From assembly GCA_026724425.1 (NCBI GenBank), contig JAIUCV010001108.1, positions 62,001-126,000 of the forward strand: 64,000 nt of DNA. Direction: 5' to 3'. The notes under the pieces are model-generated. The model was not told where the DNA came from. It did no database searches and saw only the letters and a program-made list of their open reading frames with translations. The position numbers and the translations under genes were made by a program. This stretch comes from Erythrophleum ivorense (Eukaryota; Streptophyta; Magnoliopsida; Fabales; Fabaceae). This document shows positions 22,138-33,228 of this stretch, piece after piece (the stretch's first letter is position 1; every line of letters begins with the position of its first letter).

Positions 22138-23828
22138 TGATATACCTCTATTTTGTACCCTTTTATATGGATTTACTATGCTTTTTATAAGGTTTTTAAA
22201 GGCTTTTTGATCTAAAAAGGTAGTTTTTGTGGATTTATAGTACTAAGAGTCTAAACAGGTCGAAAGATGCATTTTGGAGCAAAACCACAGGATTTGGACT
22301 TTACGCCGCTCCACGACACATCATCAACTTTGGAAGAGCCCCAAAAACATTCTACTCAATGGATTTCACCAAAACCAGTTCGTCGCGATGCCTACATGTG
22401 TTAAATTTCCAACGCAATTGGAATCATGCAATTTGGACGTGTAGAATGGAAGATATGATCATTTTAGTAAAGAGTGTCAGATCAGCCGAAAACCGGACGT
22501 CTACACCAGCCGGTCGACCGAGCCGGTCGGACAGGGACTCCAAGGCTCCCGTCCGACCCGACCGCCCTCCATTGCACAAGGACACCGGTCGACCGAGACG
22601 GTCGGACAGGGACTCCAAGGCCCCCGTCCGACCCGACCTTCCTTCAAGACGACGACCGATCCGGTCGACCGAGCTGGTCAGACAGGGACTCTATGGCCCT
22701 CGTCCGACCCGACCTCTTTTCACCATCACCGTGCGCGCTCGACCGCCCCGCTCGACCCGACCATCATCCCGACCGACCGGTCGACCGCCCCGCTCGACCC
22801 GACCATCATCCCGACCGACCGGTCGACCGCCCCGCTCGACCGCCGACCGTCCTGCTCGACCCGCCTTAGCCGACTAAGGCCCGTTTTGCACGTTTTCACG
22901 ATTTACTCGGCCCGTTTACCTAATCTCGATCCCTGGAAGACCTAGCACTATAAACACACCTTTTTAGCCTCTTTAGAAAGAAGAGAACCACCGATAGCCG
23001 CATTGTATTACAGTTTTATAGATCTACTTTTGTTCTAGAGATTTCAAGGAGAGGATCTCTCCTCCTCACTACAATTTGGAGAAGATTTCTGAACCTTTAT
23101 CTATTATCATGCTTTCTCCATCTCTCTGTGTTGTTACTTTGATCATGTCTGAGTAATTCACTTGTTAGGTTGCTAGGGTTACTAATTCAATGAGTTGTTT
23201 GCTTGATCAATGAGTCTTTGTCTCGTTTTGTTCACTTATTAATGCTGATTGCTTTACAGCGCATCTAGCAATCCGATCCTAGGTTGATTTGAGCCACGGA
23301 AGTGCTGTATCATTCGCCGGACCTATTCTTTGACAAGCTAGGTTTCTTAGACTGCCGAAGTTGATTTACTAAGCCTAGTGAACTGTATCCGAACTTGATC
23401 GATTTAATGCTTGATTAACTATCTAAGGACATACCGAAAGTTTAGCGATTAGATAAGTTATCATAGGAGTCAGAGCCACGGAAGTGGAAAGACTTATTTT
23501 CGTGTTTTGTGTTCTAGACGGATCTATCATCCCATCATCCCTAAGTTGATTTATATCTATCATCGAACTGATCATTGCTTGCTTCTCTGCGAATTAGCCC
23601 CTAGAGACCTAACGCCTTTCCTTCATTGCTTTACAACCTCGATTTCTTAGCTTAGTATTTAGTTATTAGACCACCAACCAATCATCCTTTATCTTATTCT
23701 AGCTTGATCCGAACTCCATAGATTTAAAGTGTATTCATTTTAGCCAGTCCTTGTGTTCAATAACCCGTACTTCGGCGATCTGTGCACTTGAAGGATTTAA
23801 AAAGTCGGTAAAACCTGACCACACATCA
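22138..23828 (+). repeat. Solo LTR, Athila-type variant (1691 bp)
   Basis: TGATATACCTC...GACCACACATCA with duplication GCCGT (22133-22137, 23829-23833). TATA box 22949-22956. Hairpin modules at 22525-22558 and 22600-22633 with a third degenerate copy near 22673-22710, then a GACCGACCGGTCGACC array to 22860. Its 3' end differs from the element A LTR and matches the fragment at 16426-16560. Confidence 0.92.
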
Positions 23829-23833
23829 GCCGT

Positions 23834-24092
23834 CGCCCGATACGAAGAGACAAATACAACAACTAACCGGACGTATCGCTGCGCTCAATCGTTTCATCTC
23901 GCGATCCACAGACAAGTGTCTACCCTTTTACGACACACTGCGAGGAAACAAAAAGGTAGACGGCGAGGTGTGCAGAAGTGTTTGCGAGCTGAAGTCGTAT
24001 TTGGCAAGCCCCCCAATATTGGCAAAGCCAGAGGAAGGAGAGCCATTGTATCTATACATCGCTGTGTCTATGACGGCGGTTAGCGGGGTCTT
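23834..24092 (+). pseudogene. Tat RT connection and RNase H start (element E)
   Basis: Pol continues after the solo LTR: SPDTKRQIQQLTGRIAALN and SRSTDKCLPFYDTLRG, then SYLASPPILAKPEEGEPLYLY, the tether/RNase H start of Tat pol. It is interrupted at 24092 by element A (duplication GTCTT at 24088-24092) and resumes at 63479. Confidence 0.85.
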
Positions 24093-25974
24093 TGATATAC
24101 CTCTATTTTGTACCCTCTTTACATGGTTTTACTATGCTTTTTATAATTTTTTTAAAGGCTTTTTGATCTAAAAAGGTAGTTTTTATCGATTTATAGTACT
24201 TAGAGTCTAAACAGGTCAAAAGATGCATTTTGGAGCAAAACACAGGATTTGGACTTCAAGACCGCTCCAGGACGTAGCATCAACTTTGGAAGGGCCTTAA
24301 AGACATTCTACTCAATGGAATTCATCAAATCCACTTTGCTACGATGCCTACATGAGTTAGATTTGCAATGCAACTGGGGTCACTCAGTTTGGTCGAGTAG
24401 ATTGGGAGATATCTCTATTTCCGTGAGACATATCGAAGGAGCTTTCTCGGACTGCATCAATACATCAAACGGGAAGCAACGGCATGGAACCTTAAACTCA
24501 ACGGATATAAATGAAACTCGGTACAAAGATAGCCAGATCAGTTAGTGTTCCAATTCAGTTGGAATTATGCAATTTGGATGAGCAGTTTAGAAGATATCAC
24601 GTTTTGACCGAAGAGTGGTCTAGACAGCCGAAAATCGGACACATCAGCCATCCACATCCGCTCGACCAAAGCCGGTCGGACAGGGACTCCATGGCCCTCG
24701 TCCGACCCGACCTTCCTTCATGACGACGACCATCCGGTCGACCGAAGCCGGTCGGACAGGGACTCCAAGGCTCCCGTCCGACCCAACCTTTCTTCACCAT
24801 CCCACGCGCGCTCGACCGCCCCGCTCGACCCAGACGCCATCCCGACCGACCGGTCGACCGCCCCGCTCGATCCAGACGCCATCCCGACCGACCGGTCGAC
24901 CGCCCCGCTCGACCACCGACTCTCCCGGTTGACCCGACCCCGCGAACACAAGCCCAATTATGCAATTTCAACAATTCTCAGCCCGTTTCACCTAAACCGA
25001 CCTTGGAAGACCTAGGGCACTATAAATACACTTTTTTAGCCTCATTAGAACAGAGAGACACAACAGAGCCGCACAGGAGAGGAGCCACAAGAGAGGGCCG
25101 TAATAGGGAGATCCCCTTAGAGGGATTCTCCATTGTTTTACTTCCTTCTCATTGTTTTCCTTAGGGAGAAGATCCCTTCTTTGTATCTCAATATAGAGAA
25201 GATTCCTAAACCCTGTTCTCCTTATAATAATATGGTTTCTTTCTCAGATTTGTGCTTGTTTACTTGCATCATGATTGAGTAGATTTCTAGTTAGGTTTTA
25301 GGGTTTCAAAAAGTTCATATGCTGATTATGATTTGATGAATTAACTAGGGATATCATTAGAGTCTTTGTCTCGTTTTGTTCACTTATTAATGCTGATTGC
25401 TTTACCGCGCATCTAGCAATCCGATCCTAGGTTGATTTGAGCCACGAAAGTGCTGTATCATTCGCCGGACCTATTCTTTGACAAGCTAGGTTTCTTAGAC
25501 TGCGGAAGTTGATTTACTAAGCCTAGTGAACTGTATCCGAACCTGATCGATTTAATGCTTGATTAACTATCTAAGGACATACCAAAAGTTTAGTGATTAG
25601 ATAAGTTATCATAGGAGTCGGAGCCACGGAAGTGGAAAGACTTATTTTCGTGTTTTGTGTTCTAGACGGATCTTACATCCCATATCCCTACATAGATAGA
25701 AATCAATCATCAAATTTATCATCTATGAATCTCTGCGAATTACCTATTGCCTAGCGTCTCTTTCATATTGAACTTACACTGTTTTACTTTGCTTTCATTT
25801 AGTTTAGTTAATTAGCATCTTAAAACCCGAAATCCCCTCATTTGTCCTAGCTTGATTAGACTCGCATAGCTCGTAGTGCACTTATCTGCTCCTTGTGTTC
25901 GATACCCGTTACTACTCTCGATCTGTGCACTTGCAGAAAAGGGATAGAAATTGGGAAAAGTTTAATCCCCATCA
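24093..25974 (+). repeat. Element A 5' LTR (1882 bp)
   Basis: TGATATACCTC...TTAATCCCCATCA. TATA box TATAAATA at 25021-25028. Two hairpin modules at 24674-24707 and 24750-24783 and a GTCGACC-rich tract to 24910 lie upstream of the TATA box, in U3. Same length as the 3' LTR with scattered substitutions. Confidence 0.93.
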
Positions 25975-25981
25975 AGCTTTT

Positions 25982-25999
25982 TGGCGCCGTTGCCGGGGA
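25982..25999 (+). promoter_or_regulatory. Primer-binding site, tRNA-Asp (element A)
   Basis: TGGCGCCGTTGCCGGGGA, seven bases after the LTR end, complementary to the 3' end of plant tRNA-Asp(GTC). Confidence 0.93.
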
Positions 26000-26136
26000 C
26001 TGCAGCAGTACCTTTGAATCTCGATTAGGATATAGTCTAGGATTCTATTGTTTTCTTGCATTTTCATTCTTTTTGCTTTTGGTTTTTCTAGTTTATTTTA
26101 CTTTTCATTTGTTTTCTTCTTTTGTTTTTCAGGTGC

Positions 26137-27761
26137 ATGACTAGACAGTCTAATAGGGAAAATATAGTTGAACCAGTTGCTGAAATCGACCGACTTGAGA
26201 AGATACTTAGACGACAAAGAGCTCAAGAGATGGCCCAAGCCGCTCATGATGCAGCAGTAGCTAGAGCTGTAGCTGAAGGGAGAGATCCACCTCCACCCTT
26301 AGCACCACAACCTCCTGCTGGGGAAGTTGATGCACAACCTCAAGCTAACAACCCAACCATTGGAGACTATGACTCCGCTGATGCCTTCTTTACAGATCGA
26401 AATCCGATCCACCCACCTCCACCTCAGAGGAATGACTATGAGATCAAACCTCAAATCATAGCATTGGTTAAGCAAAACCAGTTTCATGGCCTACCAGCTG
26501 AGCACCCGCTTGATCACATAGATAAATTTGAAGAAATTTGCAGCACCACCCGAGCCAATGGAGTCTCAGCCGACTACCTAAAGTGCAAACTTTTCTCATT
26601 TTCTCTTGGCGACAAAGCCCTTAGATGGTTAAAGTCTCTTCCTGCCCATTCGATCACCACTTGGGACGGGTACAAGGCAGCATTCATCAACCATTTCTAC
26701 ACTAAGCAAAGATCAATTTATCTTAGAAACAAGATCTCTGGATTTCGCCAAGGAGCAACCGAATCATTCTATGAGGCATTGGATCGATTCAAGGAATACA
26801 TTAGGGACTGCCCTAACCACGGTTTCAAGGATGGGAACCTTTGGAACATCTTCTATCGTGGCATAGACCACAAGTATAAGCTATCCTTGGATACTGCAAG
26901 CAATGGAAATTTTATGACAAAGACTGTTGAGGAAGCCAAAGTCTTGATTGAGAACTTTGCAGCAAGTGATTGCAACAACTGCCCCGACTATGATAGATCA
27001 CACCGCTCTACCAACACACCCCCTGATGCTAATCAGATGGCTGAACTGAAGAATATGATGGCTCAAGTTCTAAAAGGACAGCAAAGACACATACATGCAG
27101 TTGAGGGCATAAATGATGTCAATGATGATCCTACAAGGGAATGCATGGGAGATTTCTCCAATGATCAACTTGAGGAAGAAGTTAACTACATTGGTAACTA
27201 TGGAAACAGGGGATACAACCCCAACTACCGGTCCAACCCAAACCTTTCTTACCGCAGCACCAATGTGGAGAACCCACAAGACCAAACCTATCCCTCAAGA
27301 TTCCAGCAGCAGAGACCACATTTCCAACCTTATGGAGATCGTTTCCAGCAGCAAGGGAACCAGTTTCAACCTAGGCCGAACTACGACCAAAGAGCACCAT
27401 ACCCACCAAAGGAACCATATGGTTTACCCTCCAGCCAACCTCCATTAGCCCAGCCTAACAACAAATTCGAGCGAATGTTTCAACAGATCATGGAAGGTCA
27501 AAAGAGGAACAACAAGGAGATGAATGAGAAGATGGACAATTTGTTCAATGATCTCCATGCTAAATATGATGCCATTACCGCACATGTCAAGAAATTGGAA
27601 GTACAAGCCGCTCAAACCGCAGAAGCAGTTAAAAAACAAGAGATGGAGTCCAAGAAATCTTTTTGCAACTCCGTTGCAATAGAAAAGAAGTTTGAGGATT
27701 CTATCCCCAAATGGAAGCTCTCCCCACCTAAGTATGATTGTATGACCTGGCCTGAAGAAGT
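26137..27761 (+). CDS. Athila gag (5' part of gag-PR frame, element A)
   Basis: Structural gag. The first in-frame ATG is 26137 (MTRQSNREN), just after TTTTTCAG|GTGC, which resembles a 3' splice site. Domains: N-terminal coiled coil (EIDRLEKILRRQRAQEMAQ); Pro-rich spacer; retrotransposon gag domain, residues about 110-280 (FHGLPAEHPLDHIDKFEEI, LGDKALRWLKSLP, FYEALDRFKEYIRDCPNHG); Gln/Asn-rich linker with FQQQ repeats; C-terminal coiled coil (NKEMNEKMDNLFNDLHAKYD). No zinc knuckle seen. Open to the B insertion at 27761, after which the frame resumes exactly at 56953 as V-Y-P-E-K. Open but split by insertion B, so not expressed whole from this locus. Confidence 0.9.
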
Positions 27762-28311
27762 TGATATATCCATATTTTACATGTTTTTACCCTAGTTTTT
27801 CTTATATTTTCGTACTTAATAATAATGATTTTGTATCCAAGAGGTAGTTTTCTTGAATATTGTGGTTTTGGGAAGCAAACAGGTCAAAATGGCAAAAAGA
27901 AGGCAAAAGAGCTTCAAACAATGATCCATGCAAGTTCCCAAGTCAAGAGCTTCAACAAAACTCAAGTTAGCTGGTTTCCGCATTCGGACAGAATCAAAGC
28001 ATCCGAAAGATGACCGCGGAAAAGGGTCTTTCCGACGTCCAAATCATGAGATTTTAATATGGAAAGTTAGATAAATGAGTCATGCGTCGCGGCGAAGTGG
28101 AATTGGACTATTTGGAGCAGAAATGCGGCCTAGGATCTTTTTCCCCCAAGACATGTCCGTCTGGCGAGTAAGTGAAGCCCATGGAGCTTGGACGAGCGAA
28201 ATGGACCGGGATCACTGCAGGCCAAGCCTAAAAATCATCATGACTCAAGCCCACATCTTTACACGCGAAAAGAAGGTGGCAGCCGCGCCTCACTCTAGAC
28301 TTGGTGAGCAA

Positions 28312-28784
28312 TGTTGAATCTCAAAATAGCACAATAGTGTTATAGAAAGATGTGGAGTTTAGGAGAGACTCTTTATTAAGATCAACCAAAGTTCAAAGAT
28401 TACAAAGGGTGATTCGTCTCGGCGACAAGGCTTGCCGAGATGAATACGAAGAGAATAGGATAAACTGAAAGTAAAGGACGAATTATAGCTAGAGTTTTTG
28501 CCTCTCTGCTCTCAGTGATTGCCGGGGATTTCTGAATATTCTTCAATGAATGAGGGGTCTTCTTTATATAGTGAGAGGAGGTCGGCTTCTTCAAGATATT
28601 CTTCCTTTTCTCTTTTGGAAATATTCTTCTTTGGTGTTGATCTCTTCCCTTTCTTCAAGGATTTAGTCTTTTTCTCCAAGTCTTTCCTTTTCTTTGAGGA
28701 GGTGGTGGTGGAAAACGGGCCAGGCTTGCATGATGTTATTAATTATGACGGGCTCAAGGAATTGTGCTAATTCGGGTACTAACA
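28312..28784 (-). repeat. Element C 3' LTR (473 bp)
   Basis: Plus-strand ends TGTTGAATCTC...GGTACTAACA. Minus-strand TATA box TATATAAA at 28563-28570. Pairs with 31725-32196. Confidence 0.92.
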
Positions 28785-28800
28785 ATAAGTCCCCCCCCAG
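28785..28800 (-). promoter_or_regulatory. Polypurine tract of element C
   Basis: Minus strand CTGGGGGGGGACTTAT abutting the 3' LTR. Confidence 0.85.
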
Positions 28801-29052
28801 TTCGTCGAGTCAAATGCAGTTTGATCTCGGCGGACTTCATGTATAAGAGAGGAGCTCGTGAGCTATTAATAACAATTATGCCGTGCCAATTCTAGCTCGT
28901 TTCCTATGCGATGCTGCGTTATTGACTTTAGATTCGTACCGCCTCGTTAAAACCTTGATATGGAAAAACCCTATGGGATAAAAACCATAAAAAGGGAAAA
29001 GAGTACGTTGACGTCATCTTGTCCGCAAGTAGAATGTGCTTTTGACAATTTC

Positions 29053-29300
29053 TCTCGGACTGGACGTTAGCTCGTCAAGGAGAATACATTGCCGTTATGA
29101 CTTTTATCGGACTTGGCATCGTCGCGTCAAGGAGAATTCATCTCGGACTTGACATCGTTGTGTCAAGGAGGGACAATTGTGCGTCTCGGACTTGACATCG
29201 TTGTGTCAAGGAGAATTCATCTCGGACTTGGCGTCGTTGTGTCAAGGAGGGACAATTGTGCATCTCGGACTTGACAGCGGCTCGTCAAGGAGAATTCATC
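29053..29300 (-). repeat. Element C hairpin array (about six units)
   Basis: About six units of ~37-47 bp, each with CTCGGACTTGACATCG and TGTCAAGGAG variants. In the best copies CTTGACA and TGTCAAG are perfect 7-bp inverted repeats around TCGTTG, so transcripts could form serial stem-loops. Non-coding; near the 3' end of the element. Confidence 0.8.
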
Positions 29301-29315
29301 TCGAACTCGTTTAAG

Positions 29316-30028
29316 ACGAGATCGGGGTCGAGCTCTTTTTCCAAGAGATCGTATTTTCCCGAACTCATGCAGAACGAGATCGAGGTCGAGCTCCTTTTCC
29401 AAGAGATCGTATTTTCTCGAACTCATGCAGGATGAGATCGAGGTCGAGCTCTTTTTCCAAGAGATCGTATTTTCTCGAACTCATGCAGGACGAGATCGGG
29501 GTCGAGCTCTTTTTCCATGAGATCGTATGAACTCGTGCAGGACGAGATCGGGGTCAAGCTCTTTTTCCAAGAGATCGTATTTTCTCGAACTCATGCAGGA
29601 CGAGATCGGGGTCGAGCTCTTTTTCCAAGAGATCGTATGAACTCGTGCAGGACGAGATCGGGGTCGAGCTCTTTTTCCAAGAGATCGTATTTTCTCGAAC
29701 TCGTGTATGACGAGATCGGGGTCGAGCTTTTTTTCCAAGAGATCGTATGAACTCGTGCAGGACGAGATCGGGGTCGAGCTCTTTTTCCAAGAGATCGTAT
29801 TTTCTCGAACTCATGCAGGACGAGATCGGGGTCGAGCTCTTTTTCCAAGAGATCGTATGAACTCGTGCAGGACGAGATCGGGGTCGAGCTCTTTTTCCAA
29901 AAGATCGTATTTTCTCGAACTCGTGTATGACGAGATCGGGGTCGAGCTCTTTTTCCAAGAGATCGTATTTTCTCGAACTCGTGTATGACGAGATCGGGGT
30001 CGAGCTCTTTTTCCAAGAGATCGTATTT
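29316..30028 (-). repeat. Element C tandem array, 13 units of ~52/58 bp
   Basis: Thirteen head-to-tail units with core GAGATCGGGGTCGAGCTC and TTTTTCCAAGAGATCGTA. Two unit lengths mix: ~58 bp (with TTTTCTCGAACTCATGCAGGAC) and ~52 bp (TGAACTCGTGCAGGAC). Because the units lack stops, several frames stay open and give repetitive peptides (KRARPRSRPARV and similar); these are by-products. Located between gag and the polypurine tract. Confidence 0.9.
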
Positions 30029-30332
30029 TGCTTCGTCGAACGTTTGGCCAGAACGTCGACGTGTCATTCTAAGATTTTCTTATAGAATGGTACCCTTTGG
30101 AGGTAAATAAAATTTTACAACACTCATCTCGTCAGATGGATTATAAAATTTTATTGAAGATATAGCTGTACCTTTTGCAAGGCTGCCTACGTACCCATGC
30201 TGGAAACAAGCCATTCGTAGTTCGTTACAACGTGTGGGGTAACCCTTTATTTTTATTTTGACCTCGTTCTTTGACGAGATCGGTTTCTCGAGCTCGCTCT
30301 TTGACGAGCTCAGTTTTCTGGTGCCTAGTCTA
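30029..30332 (-). other. Element C post-gag segment with Tat-shared blocks
   Basis: No gene. On the minus strand it carries GTCGACGTTCTGGCCAAACG (30040-30060) and AACGAACTACGAATGGC...TACGTAGGCAGCC (30180-30235), both also in the 3' region of Tat element H (14393-14430, 14759-14778). The segment probably descends from the 3' end of an autonomous Tat element after deletion of PR-pol. Confidence 0.65.
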
Positions 30333-31664
30333 TTAATAGACTTGCCGTTTCGGCGGCGGAGGCAGATCGTCTGGATGACGGAGTGGCGGATGTGCGTTCT
30401 TCTCGGCGTCATTGTCGTTCTGCTTGGGAGCGTCGCTGGTGTTTTGATCTTGGCGCAGCGTATTTTTACGTCGGCGCTGTTTTGCGAAATGCCAACAAGT
30501 TTCTGTAGCATGACCCGTTCGCCAGTGGAAGTCGCACCATTTGGTATGATCATTTTCGTCTTCGTCACGTCGTGGTGATTTTCTTTTGTTCTCTTGACGA
30601 GATGACTCTTTCGTCGCTTCGTGAATCTTCGAGTGGTGTGCCTTGCACTCTTCGACGAGAACATATTTTTGGGACCTATGCAAAGCGTCTTGGAGAGTGG
30701 CCGGCTCGTCGAGCATTAAGTTCTCTTTGAACTTTGACTCTAACCAGAGCCCGTTTTCAAGAGCTTTGATTCCCATCCCGTCAGGGAGGTCTGAGTGCTC
30801 TGCTGCTGCCGTGCTAAATCTCTCAATGAACTCGCGAAGAGGCTCATCTTTTCCCTGTGTCATAGTGAAAAGATTGGTGCTGCTTTTCGAGATAAACATT
30901 GAAAAATGTTTCAGGAATGACGTGCTGAGATCATCGAAGTTGTCGATTGTTTCGGCAGGAAGATTTGAAAACCAGCTCGTTGCGTCTCTGTTCATATGCT
31001 CAATGAACAGTTGACAGTAATTTGCATCTTGTTCTTCAGGGGAGGCATATTTTTGCCTTTTCATGGCGATCTCAAAGGTTCTCAGCCAACCTTTAGGATC
31101 GTCACCCTTGTTGTAGAACTGAAGTCGGAGGGCCGTTTGATCCTTTAAAGGTATCGCGACAATCCGACGAGTGAAAGGACTCTTTTTCGTCTCGGCAAGG
31201 ACTTTGGCGATCTCGGGTGCCGAGCCGGTAGCGCCGTGTACCTTGGAGGTGATTGCGTCGAGGTCGTGGCGCAGCTTGGCCACTTCCGGATCGACTTCTT
31301 TTTCGCCGTTCGTCACGGCATTAGTTGCCACGGTGCTTCTCGTCGGATTCTGGAAGAGAGCCCGCCCAGTAGGGATAATTCGTCCGTCATCAGTGATTTG
31401 GAGCGAATCGATCCTGTCCAGGTACTTTTGTTGCTGAGCTTGCATCTCGGCAAATTGAGCCGCAAAACCTTGCATGGCCGCGGTAAACGCAGCGTTGGTG
31501 ACTGGAGCTTCTGCGTCTGGAGCCGGTGGCGGCGGAGGATTGACGTGACCGTCGTTCGCGTTGCTTCCGACGGGACGAATGATGGGGTTTCCATCTGCGC
31601 CCAGTTCAGGTTGACTTTGCAGTCCGCCTGTTCCGGCGCCGAGATCATTGTTCAGAGATCTCAT
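30333..31664 (-). CDS. Tat-type gag, intact (element C)
   Basis: 443 codons from ATG at 31664 to the stop at 30333. N-terminal Pro-rich region (PPPPPAPDAEAP) and short coiled coil (FAAQFAEMQAQQQKYLDRI); gag domain at residues about 170-330 (DDPKGWLRTFEIAMKRQK, DATSWFSNLPAETIDNFDD, EPLREFIERFSTAA); a Tat zinc knuckle CDFHWRTGHATETCWHF near residues 380-396; basic Pro-rich tail ending PPPPKRQVY. Likely encapsidates the element's RNA. The gag frame ends in its own stop with no PR following, unlike the gag-PR frame of element E. Confidence 0.9.
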   Translation of the reverse strand: MRSLNNDLGAGTGGLQSQPELGADGNPIIRPVGSNANDGHVNPPPPPAPDAEAPVTNAAFTAAMQGFAAQFAEMQAQQQKYLDRIDSLQITDDGRIIPTGRALFQNPTRSTVATNAVTNGEKEVDPEVAKLRHDLDAITSKVHGATGSAPEIAKVLAETKKSPFTRRIVAIPLKDQTALRLQFYNKGDDPKGWLRTFEIAMKRQKYASPEEQDANYCQLFIEHMNRDATSWFSNLPAETIDNFDDLSTSFLKHFSMFISKSSTNLFTMTQGKDEPLREFIERFSTAAAEHSDLPDGMGIKALENGLWLESKFKENLMLDEPATLQDALHRSQKYVLVEECKAHHSKIHEATKESSRQENKRKSPRRDEDENDHTKWCDFHWRTGHATETCWHFAKQRRRKNTLRQDQNTSDAPKQNDNDAEKNAHPPLRHPDDLPPPPKRQVY

Positions 31665-31704
31665 CTTTGAACCTTGATTGTCTTTTTCTGAGTTTATTCT
31701 CCTA

Positions 31705-31722
31705 TCCCCACAGTCGGCGCCA
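31705..31722 (-). promoter_or_regulatory. Primer-binding site of element C
   Basis: Minus strand TGGCGCCGACTGTGGGGA, two bases inside the 5' LTR. The form TGGCGCCGNCTGTGGGGA is common in Tat-like elements; I cannot assign the tRNA with certainty. Confidence 0.8.
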
Positions 31723-31724
31723 AT

Positions 31725-32196
31725 TGTTGAATCTCAAAATAGCACAATAAGGTTATAGAAAATGTGGAGTTTAGGAGAGACTCTTTATTAAGATCAACCA
31801 AAGTTCAAAGATTACAAAGGGTGAGTCGTCTCGGCGACAGGGCTTGCCGAGATGAATACGAAGAGAATAGGATAAACTGAAAGTAAAGGACGAATTATAG
31901 CTAGGGTTTTTGCCTCTCTGCTCTCAGTGATTGCCGGGGATTTCTGAATATTCTTCAATGAATGAGGGGTCTTCTTTATATAGTGAGAGGAGGTCGGCTT
32001 CTTCAAGATATTCTTCCTTTTCTCTTTTGGAAATATTCTTCTTTGGTGTTGATCTCTTCCCTTTCTTCAAGGATTTAGTCTTTTTCTCCAAGTCTTTCCT
32101 TTTCTTTGAGGAGGTGGTGGTGGAAAACGGGCCTGGCTTGCATGATGTTATTAATTATGACGGGCTCAAGGAATTGTGCTAATTCCGGTACTAACA
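31725..32196 (-). repeat. Element C 5' LTR (472 bp)
   Basis: Plus-strand ends TGTTGAATCTC...GGTACTAACA; minus-strand TATA box at 31975-31982. Nearly identical to 28312-28784. Confidence 0.92.
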
Positions 32197-33228
32197 AGCA
32201 AGCTCAAGCGAGGAGAAGAAATGGAAAGTTTCCTCTTCTCTTTTGCGCATTAACTCAGCCGACCTACCCTCCCCTCACCTATATATACTTGCTTTTAGCC
32301 TCTTGTATCGACATCACAATATCATAGACACAACTCTCTTCTTCTTTCAGTCAATAAACCGGAGCCACTTAGGTGGTCTCCTTGCTCTTTCTTTTCTTTT
32401 GCATCTTGTACATACTCGCATGTTTTAGTTTAATGTCTAGGTTTTAGAGGTTTCTCTCTATGGGAGAGCCGTGGTTTAATCTCTATTACTCCGCCTCCTT
32501 CCATTAGAACTATGAGATCCTCTCTACTCCTTTAGACTCGTTATTGAATCATGGATCTTTCAAAGAAGACATGACATGATAAGCCATCGAGAATCGGTTG
32601 TTAAAGAAAGGGAAACCTTAAGGTTCACCATCTTTATTCACACCTAAAACTTGTTGCTAGAGTAGCTAACTAGCGACTCGATCTAAGGTTGATATACTCT
32701 CCAAAAGCTTGTTATATCTCCGGTCCTAATATTTGATGGGCAATTCTTCTTAGGCTATGAAAATAGACCTAAGGAGTTTTGTGAGCAATCACTACCCGAT
32801 TGTATTGCATGTTTCACTCTTCAATGACCATGTGAAAGCTGAGTCCATTGGTTTAAGAAACATAGGTGGTCGGAGCCACGAAAGTGGGATGACCACATCT
32901 TAGTGTTTTGAGTTCATAGAAATCGGATTTAACAAACTTTTCAATCGACTTAGCTTATGTCTTTTGCGGATTGTCTTTTGTTCAATAATGGTGTTTGTAT
33001 AGTTTGCATTTGTTATTTAATCTTCCTTATAAAACAAAATACAAAACCCCTTGCATATTATTGATTTAGCTTAACCAAATCTTTACAAATGTGTAGTGTG
33101 CAATTCGCATTCTCTTGTGGATCGACCCCTAAGTACTACAACAACATGTTGTGCACTTGCAACCATGTTTAGCTTAGGGTTTTTATTACTTGCATACATA
33201 CCACATCCACGTCTGGCTATCAAGTTTT

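Larger units (their letters stand above)
28312..32196 (-). mobile_element. Element C: complete gag-only (TR-GAG-like) Tat-type element
   Basis: 3885 bp with TG/CA ends and perfect duplication AGCAA (28307-28311, 32197-32201). LTRs of 473 and 472 bp are nearly identical. Minus-strand order: LTR, primer site, intact gag ORF of 443 codons, ~300 bp with Tat-like 3' blocks, a 13-unit tandem array, a hairpin array, polypurine tract, LTR. There is no PR, RT or IN. This fits the terminal-repeat-with-gag class of non-autonomous elements; its cis signals and open gag suggest recent mobility in trans. Confidence 0.9.
27762..33222 (+). repeat. Element B 5' LTR, split by element C
   Basis: TGATATATCC...TCTGGCTATCA; without the 3890 bp of C plus its duplication it is 1571 bp, exactly the length of the copies at 49014-50584 and 55377-56947. 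TATA box TATATATA at 32280-32287. Confidence 0.92.

Noticed and set aside
22474..22877. Long Arg/Pro/Ser/Thr-rich open frames in LTRs (also near 3735-4250, 10770-11255, 18779-19228, 24597-24974, 62096-62494)
   Set aside because: They translate GC-rich GACCGACCGGTCGACC repeats and hairpin modules, occur on both strands and in several frames, and lie in LTR U3 regions.
25982..25999. tRNA gene hits at primer-binding sites
   Set aside because: Only the 18-nt complement of a tRNA 3' end is present, placed just inside an LTR; no cloverleaf follows.
29316..30028. Regular repeats that could suggest a CRISPR-like array
   Set aside because: Units are head-to-tail repeats with no unique spacers, inside a plant LTR retrotransposon.
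29481..30067. Repetitive KRARPRSRPARV-type proteins from element C
   Set aside because: Stop-free tandem DNA repeats give open frames in several registers; no start or conservation supports a protein.
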